Source: Gorillibacterium massiliense (lineage in GTDB: Bacteria; Bacillota; Bacilli; Paenibacillales; NBRC-103111). From it: 63,006 nucleotides of DNA. Location of the stretch: positions 1-63,006 of the forward strand of contig NZ_CBQR020000004.1 of assembly GCF_000455485.1 (NCBI RefSeq), given 5' to 3'. A program made the position numbers and the translations under genes. Below the pieces are notes generated by a model that searched no databases, was not told the origin of the DNA, and worked only from the letters and a program-made list of their open reading frames with translations. Positions 17,250-26,156 of this stretch are shown one piece after another. How positions within the stretch are numbered: position 1 is the stretch's first letter; each line of letters starts with the position of its first letter.

Positions 17250-18293
17250 TCAGCTATTTTGTTCATCTATATTGGCTTGTTTATTTAGTGTATTTGCTAT
17301 TTTGGATAATGACCCAATGCTTGAAAATACGTTTACCGCTTCAGTCGGAACGAAAAGGGTGGTCGCCTGTCCTTTTGATATTTCCCCCAAAGCTTCTAAA
17401 GATTTATAGGTAAGAAACTGAGGATCCGCTTCAGCGCTTTTGATTTTTTCGATTCTATTTTTTTCCGCCTCCGCTATGGTCTCAATCTTAAGTTTGTCAG
17501 CCCCAGCTATAATTTTTATGGCCGCTCCCTTTCCCTTGGCGTCCAATTCCTGTGATAATTGATTTCCTTCCGCTATTCGAATATTCGACTCTTTCTGCCC
17601 CTCGGCTTGCAGAATCATAGCTTGTTTCGCACCTTCGGCACGTAAAACTTCCGCCTGTTTTTCTCCATCTGCACGTAACACCGCGGCTTGCCTTTCCCCT
17701 TCAGCCTGTAAAATATTAGCCCGTTTCTCCCGCTCTGCTTTCATTTGCTTTTCCATCGCGTTATGAATTTCGATTGGGGGATGGATATCGATTACCTCCA
17801 CACGTTCGATGTTTACCCCCCATTTTTCAGTTGCCGCTTCCAAAGAATGTCTTAGGTACAAACTGATTTTTTCTCTGCCGGCAAGGGTTTCATCCAGTTC
17901 CATATTGCCTACGACTTGACGAATGTTCGCCGCCGTGATGTTTATTATGCCTTTTACATAATCATGAATACTGTAGGTTGCTGCCATTGCATCATGAACG
18001 AAATAAAAGAAAACCGTATCAATCTTAATTTGAACATTATCCTTCGTAATCACCATCTGAGAGGGGACGTCTGCTTGCTGAATCCGTAAATCGTGCAGGT
18101 GTCTTACTCTGTCGACGAATGGAATGATGAGATGGAAGCCAGGGTTCAACACTCGAAGGAATTTTCCCAATCTTTCGATGACTGCGACTTTCTGCTGCGG
18201 GATAATCCGGATAGAACGGATAATGGCAAACACTACTAATGCACTAAGCCCTAGCAGCACGACCAATTCAAAGGTCCATAAAATTGAACTCAT
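17250..18293 (-). CDS. SPFH/band 7 (stomatin/QmcA-like) membrane protein
   Basis: 347 residues. One N-terminal membrane helix (about 5-28), then the band 7 domain: IIPQQKVAVIERLGKF, LNPGFHLIIPFVD, DNVQIKIDTVFFYFV, RQVVGNMELDETLAGR. From about residue 195 come four near-identical 11-residue units (AEGERQA.., ADGEKQA.., AEGAKQA.., AEGQKES..), a charged coiled-coil typical of stomatins but unusually regular. ATG 18293 preferred over TTG 18302, because GGAGG abuts the TTG but stands 9 bases before the ATG. Its start is 18 bases from the stop of the upstream HTH gene; probably one operon. Likely organises membrane microdomains. Confidence 0.9.
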   Translation of the reverse strand: MSSILWTFELVVLLGLSALVVFAIIRSIRIIPQQKVAVIERLGKFLRVLNPGFHLIIPFVDRVRHLHDLRIQQADVPSQMVITKDNVQIKIDTVFFYFVHDAMAATYSIHDYVKGIINITAANIRQVVGNMELDETLAGREKISLYLRHSLEAATEKWGVNIERVEVIDIHPPIEIHNAMEKQMKAEREKRANILQAEGERQAAVLRADGEKQAEVLRAEGAKQAMILQAEGQKESNIRIAEGNQLSQELDAKGKGAAIKIIAGADKLKIETIAEAEKNRIEKIKSAEADPQFLTYKSLEALGEISKGQATTLFVPTEAVNVFSSIGSLSKIANTLNKQANIDEQNS

Positions 18294-18311
18294 CTTGTTC
18301 AACCTCCATGT

Positions 18312-19232
18312 TTATTTCTTATGGTTCACTATGTTTAAGACAAACTTGCTCATGGTTTCTCCATTTGTAAAAGGAGCCAGATTTGTTAGAAGATTCGGAT
18401 CAAGCTGGCTCACATCCATACTTGAAATCAAGATCTGAATGTATTCTTTGCCCAAAAAGGGGGCTAAACTAATCATTCTGCTATTTGAGATTGTGCCATT
18501 AGCGCCTTTACTTACTAGCTTGCCAAAGGTTTCTTTACTAATAAAAGGAGCTAACTCTCCAATAACATCCCAATTCAAGCTGCCATCTTCTATTTGTAGA
18601 ACCATTCGTTCCAGTTGCTCATGATCGAGAAATGACGCAAATTCCATCAATTGCTGGAAACTCATCTTATCCTTTATCGATTTATCTAATAGTTGATTCA
18701 AACAACGATTGCTTATATACGGGGCAAGATGAAGAATCGCCTTCCATTGCCATTCATCCTCTGGGATCTGCAAAATTAATGACTCTAGAGCTTCCGTTCC
18801 GAGAAATGGGGCCAAACTTTCAACCACATCTAGATGAATCCGGGTTTGGCTGACATTCTTCGTGACTTGATTAAGCGTACTAGCCTTGACCAACGGAGCC
18901 ACCTGTACCAAATCTTCCAAATAAATCTGCCCTTGATTGATCATCTCGGCGACTAGATTCGGCTTGTTCTCGGCGATTCGCTCCACCATTTCACCGAATG
19001 GTTGTTGAGGCTGTTCTAGCGCTTGCCCCCCGTTCAGTAAGGTATCCGTAGTAATCTGAAACCGTTTAGCAAGGACCAAAATCGTGCCTATATCCGGCAG
19101 GGATTCGCCGCGCTCCCATTTTGATACGGCTTGATGACTTACGTTTAATTGATCGGCAAGCTCCATTTGAGTCATATCTTCGAGTTTTCGCAGCTTCGAT
19201 ATATAGGCCCCGATTTTTTTTACATCGAGCAT
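18312..19232 (-). CDS. XRE-type HTH protein with a C-terminal LAPF-type repeat array
   Basis: 306 residues. Residues 5-65 are a Cro/C1-type HTH (MTQMELADQLNVSHQAVSKW). From about residue 110 to the end come five or six imperfect repeats of about 36-40 residues, each with a core like LAPFLG.E.L..LI (VAPLVKAS, LAPFLGTE, LAPYISNR, LAPFISKE, LAPFLGKE, LAPFTNGE). The repeats look helical, ARM/HEAT-like. ATG 19232 chosen for TTGGAGGAATAAGA upstream; the frame runs further without RBS. Upstream of and probably co-transcribed with the SPFH gene. Repeat function unknown; a protein- or ligand-binding sensor is plausible. Confidence 0.85.
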   Translation of the reverse strand: MLDVKKIGAYISKLRKLEDMTQMELADQLNVSHQAVSKWERGESLPDIGTILVLAKRFQITTDTLLNGGQALEQPQQPFGEMVERIAENKPNLVAEMINQGQIYLEDLVQVAPLVKASTLNQVTKNVSQTRIHLDVVESLAPFLGTEALESLILQIPEDEWQWKAILHLAPYISNRCLNQLLDKSIKDKMSFQQLMEFASFLDHEQLERMVLQIEDGSLNWDVIGELAPFISKETFGKLVSKGANGTISNSRMISLAPFLGKEYIQILISSMDVSQLDPNLLTNLAPFTNGETMSKFVLNIVNHKK

Positions 19233-19537
19233 TCTTATTCCTCCAATAAGGAACCGTTTACAGTGCGCACTGTTGTGATTAGGATAGCATAAATGTTGGA
19301 AGCCTCCTATCAAGTATTAGTTGAACAAGACGCCTTACTCCATGCAACTACCGCTTGAATTCTCAATTCCTAAGCATTGGAGTGTCAGCCCGGCGATATT
19401 TTAGAATATAAGAGAGGCGAATAAAGGGACGTTGAAATGAACAAGTGCAGTTGATTCGTTTTTTGCATGAAAATGGAGAAGTGTGGTATAGTTTCAATAC
19501 TACAATCCTTATGGATGAGATATTTTGAGGTGAACGG

Positions 19538-20044
19538 ATGCTGCAAAAGTTTGTGCCGCGTCAGCAGGTGGCGACAATTTATGAGATTGTCCTTGCGGAA
19601 TTGTGGGACAAGGGAATCCGGGGAATCATTACGGATCTGGACAATACTCTCGTAGGAGCGAAGGAACCGCTGGCTACTCCCGAGCTTGTGGAATGGCTGA
19701 AGCACGTGCAGGCAGCGGGTTTTAAAGTCGTGATCGTATCCAATAACAAGGAAGCCCGGGTAAGCCGTTTTGCTTCACCCTTGGGCATTCCTTTCCTTTT
19801 TGCCGCCCGCAAGCCTTCCAATCTGGCTTTTCGGCGTGCGCTACAAGTAATCGGACTGGATGCTGAGCAAACCGCCGTTTTGGGCGATCAGATGATGACG
19901 GACGTTCTGGGCGGAAATCGAATGGGTCTGCATACGATTCTCGTTCAACCCATCTCACCGGCGGACGAAGGGTTCTTTACCCGGATCAACCGCAGGTTGG
20001 AGAAAATCGTCATCCGCTGGATGAAGAAACAAAGCAGCAAATGA
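19538..20044 (+). CDS. yqeG: YqeG family HAD-IIIA phosphatase
   Basis: 168 residues. HAD motif I DLDNTLVGAKE (about residues 32-42), motif II VVIVSNN (about 66-72), motif III/IV GDQMMTDVLGGNRMG (about 116-130). Related to mitochondrial PTPMT/Gep4-type phosphatidylglycerophosphate phosphatases; physiological substrate in Bacilli not certain. RBS GAGGTGA. First gene of the yqeG-yqeH-aroE cluster, whose order matches B. subtilis. A candidate promoter TTGCAT (N18) TATAGT lies about 45 bases upstream. Confidence 0.93.
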   Translation: MLQKFVPRQQVATIYEIVLAELWDKGIRGIITDLDNTLVGAKEPLATPELVEWLKHVQAAGFKVVIVSNNKEARVSRFASPLGIPFLFAARKPSNLAFRRALQVIGLDAEQTAVLGDQMMTDVLGGNRMGLHTILVQPISPADEGFFTRINRRLEKIVIRWMKKQSSK

Positions 20045-20063
20045 ACCCCGCAGGAGGAATTTC

Positions 20064-21212
20064 ATGACGAAGCGGCTTGAAGATAACAGCATGCATGGAA
20101 CGGATGGGGAGGAGCTCCGCTGCGAAGGCTGCGGTGTCGCCCTGCAAACGGACGATCCGGGGCGGATCGGCTACGTTCCCGAACAGGCGTTGGCGAAGAT
20201 CCCGGTGATCTGCCAGCGCTGTTTCCGTATCAAGCACTATAATGAAGTGTCCGGCGTTACCCTGAATCAGGATGACTTTTTGAAGATACTCGGGGCGATC
20301 GCCGCCACTAACAGTTTGGTCGTCCATATCGTCGATATTTTTGATTTCGAAGGTAGTCTGATTGCCGGCTTGCAGCGGTTTATCGGCAACAATCCGGTAC
20401 TGCTGGTCGTCAATAAAATCGACCTGCTGCCGAAGGTGACCAACCTGAACCGTATCCGCAATTGGGTGCAAAAGCAGGCGGCGGACAATGGCTTGAAAGT
20501 CGTCGACGTCGTTCTGTGCAGCGCACGTAAAAACATGGGCTTTGACGTGCTGTTGTCGAAGCTCGATACGTACCGCAAAGGCCGCGATGTTTATGTCGTC
20601 GGCGCTACCAACGTCGGGAAATCGACACTGATCAACCGGCTGATCCGGGACTACAGCGACCTGGAAGGGGAACTGACCACATCGCCTTATCCGGGGACCA
20701 CGCTGGACGAAGTACGGATTCCATTGGACGACGGGAAGAGCATCATCGATACGCCGGGGATCGTTTATCGGCACCGGCTGACCGAATTGATCGACAAGAA
20801 AGAGCTTCCGGTCATTATGCCATCTGCCGTTTTGAAACCGATGGTCTACCAGCTAAATGAGAAGCAGACGCTTTTCTTCGGCGCCCTTGCCCGGATGGAT
20901 TTCATTAAGGGAGAACGGCAGTCCTTTACGTGCTATACCGCCAACTCCTTAAAGATTCACCGCACCAAACTGGAAAACGCCGACGAACTGTACGCCACGC
21001 ACAAAGGCGAACTGCTGCAGCCCCCGGCTTTGGAGAATCTGGATAAACTTCCGCCGCTTACGAAGCATCCGGTTCGTATTCCGAAAGGAATGAAGACGGA
21101 CATTTTGATCTCCGGGTTGGGTTGGATTACCGCGAATAGCCCGCTTGGTGCAGAAGTGGAAGTGTACGCGCCTAAAGGCGTACGGGTCACGGTGCGCTCC
21201 GCTTTGATTTAA
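20064..21212 (+). CDS. yqeH: Ribosome biogenesis GTPase YqeH
   Basis: 382 residues, circularly permuted GTPase that assists 30S subunit assembly. An N-terminal zinc finger (CEGCGVAL...CQRCF) is followed by the G4 motif NKIDLLP (about 114-120), then G1 GATNVGKSTLINRL (about 178) and G3 DTPGI (about 229), i.e. the order G4-G1-G3. C-terminal RNA-binding/regulatory part. RBS GGAGGA. Starts 19 bases after yqeG. Confidence 0.96.
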   Translation: MTKRLEDNSMHGTDGEELRCEGCGVALQTDDPGRIGYVPEQALAKIPVICQRCFRIKHYNEVSGVTLNQDDFLKILGAIAATNSLVVHIVDIFDFEGSLIAGLQRFIGNNPVLLVVNKIDLLPKVTNLNRIRNWVQKQAADNGLKVVDVVLCSARKNMGFDVLLSKLDTYRKGRDVYVVGATNVGKSTLINRLIRDYSDLEGELTTSPYPGTTLDEVRIPLDDGKSIIDTPGIVYRHRLTELIDKKELPVIMPSAVLKPMVYQLNEKQTLFFGALARMDFIKGERQSFTCYTANSLKIHRTKLENADELYATHKGELLQPPALENLDKLPPLTKHPVRIPKGMKTDILISGLGWITANSPLGAEVEVYAPKGVRVTVRSALI

Positions 21213-21247
21213 ACGTGCACGCCGAGTGTTTAGAGAGGGGAAGAAGC

Positions 21248-22117
21248 ATGTCGGTTATCACTCACGCGCCAATTATCGATACGGGGACCCGTTTGTTCGG
21301 TGTATTCGGTGATCCGGTAGGCCATTCCAAGTCCCCGCTCATGCTGAACCGGGCCTTTTCCGAAAAGGGTATCAATGCCGTTTATGCCGCTTTTCATATC
21401 AAACCGGGCACACTGAAAGATGCGATTGCCGGAATTCGCGCTTTAGGCTACGGCGGTGTCAATGTTACCATCCCCCACAAGTTGGAGGTTATGGACTACT
21501 TGGACGAGATCGATGAGGCAGCCCGCCGCATTGGCGCCGTAAATACAGTCGTCAACCGGGATGGAAGGTTGATTGGGTACAACACCGACGGGATCGGTTA
21601 TGTCCGATCTCTCATAGAGGAAACGGGCTGTCATCCCAAGGGCAAGTGCATTCTGATGGTCGGTGCCGGCGGAGCTGCCCGGGCTATTGCCTTCGCCTTG
21701 GCGGCGGAAGGGGCGGCGGAAATCGTCATCGCCAACCGGACTCCGGAGAAAGCGCAGGAGCTAGCCCAAGCCGCTAGCGGTTATGGAGCAGTTACGGGCA
21801 TCGGACTCACGGAAGTTCCCGTTGTCATGGAGAGAGCGGATATCGTGATCAACACGACACGCATCGGCATGCATCCAATGGTGGATGAAACGCCGATCCG
21901 CGCCGAGTGGATTCGTCCCGGCATGTTAGTCAGCGATATCGTGTATAATCCGCGCATCACATTGTTGCTGAAGGAAGCGGAAGCCCGCGGCGCCCGCATT
22001 CACAGCGGACTAGGCATGTTCATCTATCAAGGGGCTTACGCATTTGAGTATTGGACCGGCGATACGGCTCCCGTAGCCGCCATGAGGGAAGCTGTGGAAC
22101 AAGCCCTCGGCGCATAA
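21248..22117 (+). CDS. aroE: Shikimate dehydrogenase
   Basis: Reduces 3-dehydroshikimate with NADPH in aromatic amino-acid synthesis. 289 residues. FGVFGDPVGHSKSPLML (shikimate-binding Ser-Lys-Ser), GGVNVTIPHK (catalytic Lys), GAVNTVVNRDG, GAGGAARAIAFAL (nucleotide-binding loop), and C-terminal GLGMFIYQGAYAFEYWTG. ATG 21248 has GAGAGGGGAAGAA upstream; the open frame begins at 21215 without RBS. Motif Asn-Arg-Thr in the NADP-binding loop (IANRTPEKA) supports NADPH use. Confidence 0.96.
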   Translation: MSVITHAPIIDTGTRLFGVFGDPVGHSKSPLMLNRAFSEKGINAVYAAFHIKPGTLKDAIAGIRALGYGGVNVTIPHKLEVMDYLDEIDEAARRIGAVNTVVNRDGRLIGYNTDGIGYVRSLIEETGCHPKGKCILMVGAGGAARAIAFALAAEGAAEIVIANRTPEKAQELAQAASGYGAVTGIGLTEVPVVMERADIVINTTRIGMHPMVDETPIRAEWIRPGMLVSDIVYNPRITLLLKEAEARGARIHSGLGMFIYQGAYAFEYWTGDTAPVAAMREAVEQALGA

Positions 22118-22176
22118 CCCAAATGCCGCAGCATAGAACAACGGTATATTATTTCGCAGGAATAGAGGGTAAAATC

Positions 22177-22467
22177 ATGTTGACTGGAAAACAAAAACGT
22201 TATTTAAGGTCGATGGCCCATCATTTGACCCCCATTTTTCAAGTGGGCAAAGGGGGCATGAACGACCATCTGATCCGGCACGTGGAGGAAGCGCTGGAAA
22301 CCCGTGAGTTGATCAAAGTGTCGATTTTGAACAACTGCATGGACGACCGGGATGAAATTGCCGCTGAACTGGCTGAAGGCGCAAGCGCGGAACTCGTTCA
22401 GGTCATTGGCAAAACCATCGTGCTGTACAAAGAATCGACGGATCACAAAACCATCGAGCTTCCGTAA
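22177..22467 (+). CDS. yqeI: YhbY-type RNA-binding protein (YqeI)
   Basis: 96 residues, CRM domain. LTGKQKRYLRSMAHHLTPIFQVGKGGM contains the GxxG-type loop VGKGG; RELIKVSILNN follows. CRM proteins bind pre-50S ribosomes. ATG 22177 has AGAGGGT 7 bases upstream. Between aroE and nadD as in B. subtilis. Confidence 0.94.
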   Translation: MLTGKQKRYLRSMAHHLTPIFQVGKGGMNDHLIRHVEEALETRELIKVSILNNCMDDRDEIAAELAEGASAELVQVIGKTIVLYKESTDHKTIELP

Positions 22468-22479
22468 GGCGGGGACCGC

Positions 22480-23067
22480 ATGAAGATTGGAATCATGGGA
22501 GGCACCTTCGATCCGATCCATCTGGGGCATCTGATCGCAGCGGAACGGGCTTGCGAGGAAGCGGCGCTGGATGAAGTGTGGTTCATGCCCGCTCACGTGC
22601 CGCCGCATAAGCGAAACGCGCCGCAAACGGATTCCGCCCGCCGCTTGGAGATGGTGGAGCTGGCCGTTGCCGGCAACCCACGGTTTCGGGCGTCGGATTT
22701 TGAAATCCGCCGGGGAGGCACCTCCTTTACGGTAAGCACCATGGAGGAGATGGTCCGGGAGTTCCCGGATCGGGAGTTTTATTACATTATCGGCGCCGAC
22801 ATGGTGATGTATCTGCCCCATTGGCACCGGATTGGCGATCTTGCCAAGCTTGTCACGTTTATCGGCCTTGCGCGTCCGGGTTATGCACTCCAGTTGGAGC
22901 AACTGCCCTGGGAGCTTCGGGATAAAATCCGGCTTGTGCCCATGCCGCTCGTTGAGATATCCTCCACCGACATCCGCGCCCGTGTCCGGGACGGAAGGTC
23001 ATACCGGTATCTCGTTAGCGTTCCGGTACAGCGATATATCGAGGAGAACCGACTCTATGAGACTTGA
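22480..23067 (+). CDS. nadD: Nicotinate-nucleotide adenylyltransferase
   Basis: 195 residues. Adenylates nicotinate mononucleotide in NAD synthesis. Cytidylyltransferase motif GGTFDPIHLGHL (residues 7-18), substrate motif PAHVPPHK (about 38), and ISSTDIRARV (about 158). Its 3' end overlaps the YqeK start by 11 bases. Confidence 0.96.
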   Translation: MKIGIMGGTFDPIHLGHLIAAERACEEAALDEVWFMPAHVPPHKRNAPQTDSARRLEMVELAVAGNPRFRASDFEIRRGGTSFTVSTMEEMVREFPDREFYYIIGADMVMYLPHWHRIGDLAKLVTFIGLARPGYALQLEQLPWELRDKIRLVPMPLVEISSTDIRARVRDGRSYRYLVSVPVQRYIEENRLYET

Positions 23068-23638
23068 TTTTGAACGGTTGAAAGCTACCGTAAAGCGGGA
23101 GCTTCCGGCAAAACGCTGGCAGCATACTGTCGGCGTTATGAAGTCATCCGTCCAGCTGGCCCAAAAATACGGAGCGGACCCGGCCAAGGCCGAGCTTGCC
23201 GGTCTTCTTCATGATTACTGCAAGTATTGGCCTGTTGAGAAGCAACGTCAGGTCATTCTGGAGAGTGATCTTTCCAAGGACTTGCTGCTTTTCGATAAGC
23301 CTTTGTGGCATGGGCCGGTGGGGGCTTATGTGGTGCAGCGGGATTTCGGGGTGGACGATGAGGAAGTACTGGACGCCATCCGTTATCATACATCCGGCCG
23401 GGAAGGCATGACGCTTTTGGAAAAAGTGGTCTGCCTCGCCGATTACATCGAGCCGGGACGGGATTACCCGGAAGTGGCGCATTTGAGGACGCTGGCGGAG
23501 ACCAGCATGGAAAAGGCGTTGATTGCCGGTTTTGATTCGACGATCCGCTTTCTATTGTCTCGGGGCGAGAAAATCTTCCCCTTGACACTGCTCTCCCGCA
23601 ATGCACTTATTGATGAACTACGGAAAAAGGAGGGATAG
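23057..23638 (+). CDS. yqeK: HD-domain hydrolase YqeK (diadenosine tetraphosphatase type)
   Basis: 193 residues. HD metal-binding signature: RWQHTVGVM (first His), LLHDYCKYW (His-Asp), WHGPVGAYV, YHTSGREGM, LADYIEPGRDY. YqeK enzymes hydrolyse Ap4A symmetrically. Starts inside the end of nadD (11-base overlap), so translation is coupled. Confidence 0.94.
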   Translation: MRLDFERLKATVKRELPAKRWQHTVGVMKSSVQLAQKYGADPAKAELAGLLHDYCKYWPVEKQRQVILESDLSKDLLLFDKPLWHGPVGAYVVQRDFGVDDEEVLDAIRYHTSGREGMTLLEKVVCLADYIEPGRDYPEVAHLRTLAETSMEKALIAGFDSTIRFLLSRGEKIFPLTLLSRNALIDELRKKEG

Positions 23639-23641
23639 TCA

Positions 23642-23983
23642 ATGACGAAAAACGCATTGCTTTCCGCTGTGTGGAAAGCGGCCGACGATAAAAAAGCGCT
23701 GGATTTGATCGCTCTCGATCTTCAGGGCATATCGCTGATTACCGATTATTTCGTGATCTGCCACGGCAATTCGGAAACTCAGGTGCAAGCCATCGCTACG
23801 GAAATCCGTAAGCAAGCGGAAAAGCTGGGAGTCCGGGTACGCGGGGTTGAAGGAATGGATAAAGCCCGTTGGGTGCTGGTTGATATGGGGGATGTGGTAG
23901 CCCACGTATTCCACCGGGACGAGCGGGAGTATTACAACATTGAGCGTCTGTGGTCTGACGCGAAGGAAGTTGAACGGGTATGA
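23642..23983 (+). CDS. rsfS: Ribosome silencing factor RsfS (YqeL)
   Basis: 113 residues. Conserved ITDYFVICHGNSETQVQAI, GMDKARWVLVDMGDVVAHVFHR and YYNIERLW. Binds L14 on the 50S subunit and blocks joining when nutrients are scarce. Three bases after yqeK; overlaps cvfB by four bases. Confidence 0.96.
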   Translation: MTKNALLSAVWKAADDKKALDLIALDLQGISLITDYFVICHGNSETQVQAIATEIRKQAEKLGVRVRGVEGMDKARWVLVDMGDVVAHVFHRDEREYYNIERLWSDAKEVERV

Positions 23984-24906
23984 GCCTTGAAGCAGGTTAT
24001 GTGTATGAGTTGACCATAGCCCGGGAAGTGTCTCCCTACGGCTATTTCGTCACTGACGGCGCGGAGGAAGTGCTTCTCGCTTATGCGGAAACCGATAAGG
24101 TGAAAGGGAAAAAACCAGGGGAGAAGCTTCAGGTTTTCCTTTTCTACGATACCGAGGACCGGTTGGCCGCTACGCAAAAAACGCCGCTTATCCGCATGGG
24201 CGAAGTGGCACTTTTGGAAGTGGTGGAAATCCATCCCCGTTTCGGCACCTTTCTCGATATGGGGCTGGGCAGGCATCTGCTCCTTCCTTTTAAGGAGCAG
24301 CCGGAGTTCAAAGACCTGCGGCCAGTTCCCGGTGACAAGGTTTTCGTCACTTTGGCTCATGATCGGCAAGGCCGGCTCATCGCCAAGCTCGCCGGAGAGG
24401 ATGAGCTGGCGCCGCTCACTTTCCACGCGCCAAGCGCTTGGATGAACCAGTGGCTGGACGTGCGGGTGTACAAGGCGCTGCAAATGGGCAGCTTCGCGGT
24501 AGTAGACGGCGGCGTGCTCGGCTTCGGCGTCATCGGCATGATCCACGCCAGCGAGCGGACGCATCCGCTGCGGGTGGGGGAGACGGCGAAAGCGCGGGTC
24601 GTGTATATCCGGGAAGACGGCCGGGTCAACTTGTCCATGCGCCAGTCCAAGCATGTGGGCCGGGAAGAGGACGCGGACAAGATTTTGGCGTTTCTCCGTA
24701 GCCGGCCGCAGTTCTCGATGCCCTATTCCGACAGCACGTCGGCGGACGTCGTCCTCGCCAAATTCGGGATGAGCAAAGGGGCCTTCAAGCGGGCGTTGGG
24801 CAAGCTGATGAAGGAAGGTCTTATTAGCCAGAAGGAAAATTGGACATATCTGCAGGAGTCGGCTGCCGGATCGGCGTCAGAGCCTGCGGATGATGGACAA
24901 GCTTGA
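23980..24906 (+). CDS. cvfB: S1-like RNA-binding protein CvfB/YitL
   Basis: 308 residues. Three S1-type beta barrels: VYELTIAREVSPYGYFVTDG at the start, VALLEVVEIHPRFGTFLDMG (about 70), and LDVRVYKALQMGSFAVVDGG then GVIGMIHASE (about 155-190); a winged-helix C-terminus (STSADVVLAKFGMSKGAFKRAL). Homologous to CvfB of Staphylococcus and YitL of B. subtilis. Not part of this cluster in B. subtilis; here it overlaps rsfS by ATGA. Confidence 0.92.
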   Translation: MSLEAGYVYELTIAREVSPYGYFVTDGAEEVLLAYAETDKVKGKKPGEKLQVFLFYDTEDRLAATQKTPLIRMGEVALLEVVEIHPRFGTFLDMGLGRHLLLPFKEQPEFKDLRPVPGDKVFVTLAHDRQGRLIAKLAGEDELAPLTFHAPSAWMNQWLDVRVYKALQMGSFAVVDGGVLGFGVIGMIHASERTHPLRVGETAKARVVYIREDGRVNLSMRQSKHVGREEDADKILAFLRSRPQFSMPYSDSTSADVVLAKFGMSKGAFKRALGKLMKEGLISQKENWTYLQESAAGSASEPADDGQA

Positions 24907-25067
24907 TCGGTTGTTGCATCGAGTGCATTTCGTTTGACTTAATACCGTTTTGTGCTAAAAAAGATGAACAAAATGCACTTCGTAGTCACCCGCAATGCCC
25001 GCTCCATCCCGCATATTCTGTGGATCGTTTCAAGGATGGTCGGAGAGCGGAGATTATGGTTCAAGTC

Positions 25068-25094
25068 GCCCTTCCTCCAAGAAGGGCTTCTTTC
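25068..25094 (+). terminator. Hairpin terminator between cvfB and yqeM
   Basis: Seven-base perfect stem GCCCTTC/GAAGGGC with a 6-base loop and a short T-rich tail (TTCTTTC). A weak or partial terminator. Confidence 0.6.
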
Positions 25095-25120
25095 ATGCTT
25101 GAGAGGAAGGAGCGATCGGA

Positions 25121-25900
25121 TTGGCATACGGACAATTTGCCGCCTGTTATGACAGGCTGATGGAGGATATGCCTTACCGGGAGTGGCTGGCATTTCTGGA
25201 GGAATGCTGGAACCGGTACGGACGGCCGGAAACCATTGTGGATCTGGGCTGCGGCACCGGCACCCTCACCTTGCCCCTCGCTAGCAGCGGCTTCCGGATG
25301 ACAGGTATCGACCTGTCGGAAGAGATGCTGGCTGCAGCAAGGATGAAGGAGGAAACGATGCTGCCGGGCCTTACGTCCTCTGCCGGCGGTCGGGTGGAAT
25401 GGCTGCAACAGGATATGCGGGAGTGGGAGCTGCCCCGGCAGGCGGATGCAGCCATCTCCCTTTGCGACTGCCTCAATTATCTTACGGATGATGAGGACCT
25501 GATTACCGCTTTCCGGCAAACCTTTGCGGGCTTGAAGCCGGGTGGGCGGTTCATCTTCGACATGAACACTCCTTACCGCTATCAAGGTTACGCCGAGGAA
25601 CAGCCCTTCGTTCTGGATGAGGATGATATTGCCTACATCTGGACGTGTGAGCTTGAGGAGACGACGTGCGAGATCGAGCATCACCTCTCGATTTTTGTCC
25701 GGGAGCAGGGGGAGAAAGGTGCCCGCGATCTCTTCTACCGCTTTGAAGAGATGCACCGTCAGCGGGGGTACGACATCCAGTGGATTGAAACGGCTCTTCG
25801 CGAGGTTGGCTTCGCTCGGGTCGAGGCATTCGCCGATTTTACCTGGCGGCCGGCGGACGAGGAGACGGAGCGGGCATTTTTCGTGGCGGTAAAGCCATAA
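25121..25900 (+). CDS. yqeM: YqeM-type class I SAM-dependent methyltransferase
   Basis: 259 residues. N-terminal FAACYDRLMEDMPYREW, motif I VDLGCGTGTLTLPLA (about 41-55), motif II GIDLSEEML (about 66-74), and DAAISLCDCLNYL (about 110). Substrate unknown. TTG start at 25121 behind GAGGAAGGAG. Usual partner of comER in B. subtilis, but separated from it here by rpmB, leuS and two more genes. Confidence 0.9.
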   Translation: MAYGQFAACYDRLMEDMPYREWLAFLEECWNRYGRPETIVDLGCGTGTLTLPLASSGFRMTGIDLSEEMLAAARMKEETMLPGLTSSAGGRVEWLQQDMREWELPRQADAAISLCDCLNYLTDDEDLITAFRQTFAGLKPGGRFIFDMNTPYRYQGYAEEQPFVLDEDDIAYIWTCELEETTCEIEHHLSIFVREQGEKGARDLFYRFEEMHRQRGYDIQWIETALREVGFARVEAFADFTWRPADEETERAFFVAVKP

Positions 25901-25920
25901 AGCATCCATAAAAGAAACGA

Positions 25921-25957
25921 AACAGCAGCGGCATCCGAAAGGAGGCCGCTGCTGTTA
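25921..25957. terminator. Bidirectional terminator between yqeM and rpmB
   Basis: Perfect 12-base stem AACAGCAGCGGC/GCCGCTGCTGTT with a 12-base loop. Convergent genes on both sides, with rpmB ending at 25959. Confidence 0.88.
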
Positions 25958-25958
25958 T

Positions 25959-26156
25959 TTAGGCTTTCACAACCCTGCCGGATTTCAGGCAGCCGGTACA
26001 TACATAGGCATGCTTGGCTACCCCGCCGATAAGGATTTTCATGCGTTGTATATTCGCTTTCCGCACTCTCCTGTGCCTACCGGTCACATGAGAGTGAGAG
26101 TAGGATGTCTTCTTGCCGAATGCGGCCGTTTTGCTGCAAATAGAACACTTCGCCAT
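25959..26156 (-). CDS. rpmB: Ribosomal protein bL28, zinc-binding type
   Basis: 65 residues. Two CxxC pairs, CSIC (residues 4-7) and CTGC (about 54-57), mark the zinc-containing form; the stretch GRHRRVRKANIQRMKI is the family core. Convergent with yqeM, divergent from the leuS leader. Confidence 0.96.
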   Translation of the reverse strand: MAKCSICSKTAAFGKKTSYSHSHVTGRHRRVRKANIQRMKILIGGVAKHAYVCTGCLKSGRVVKA

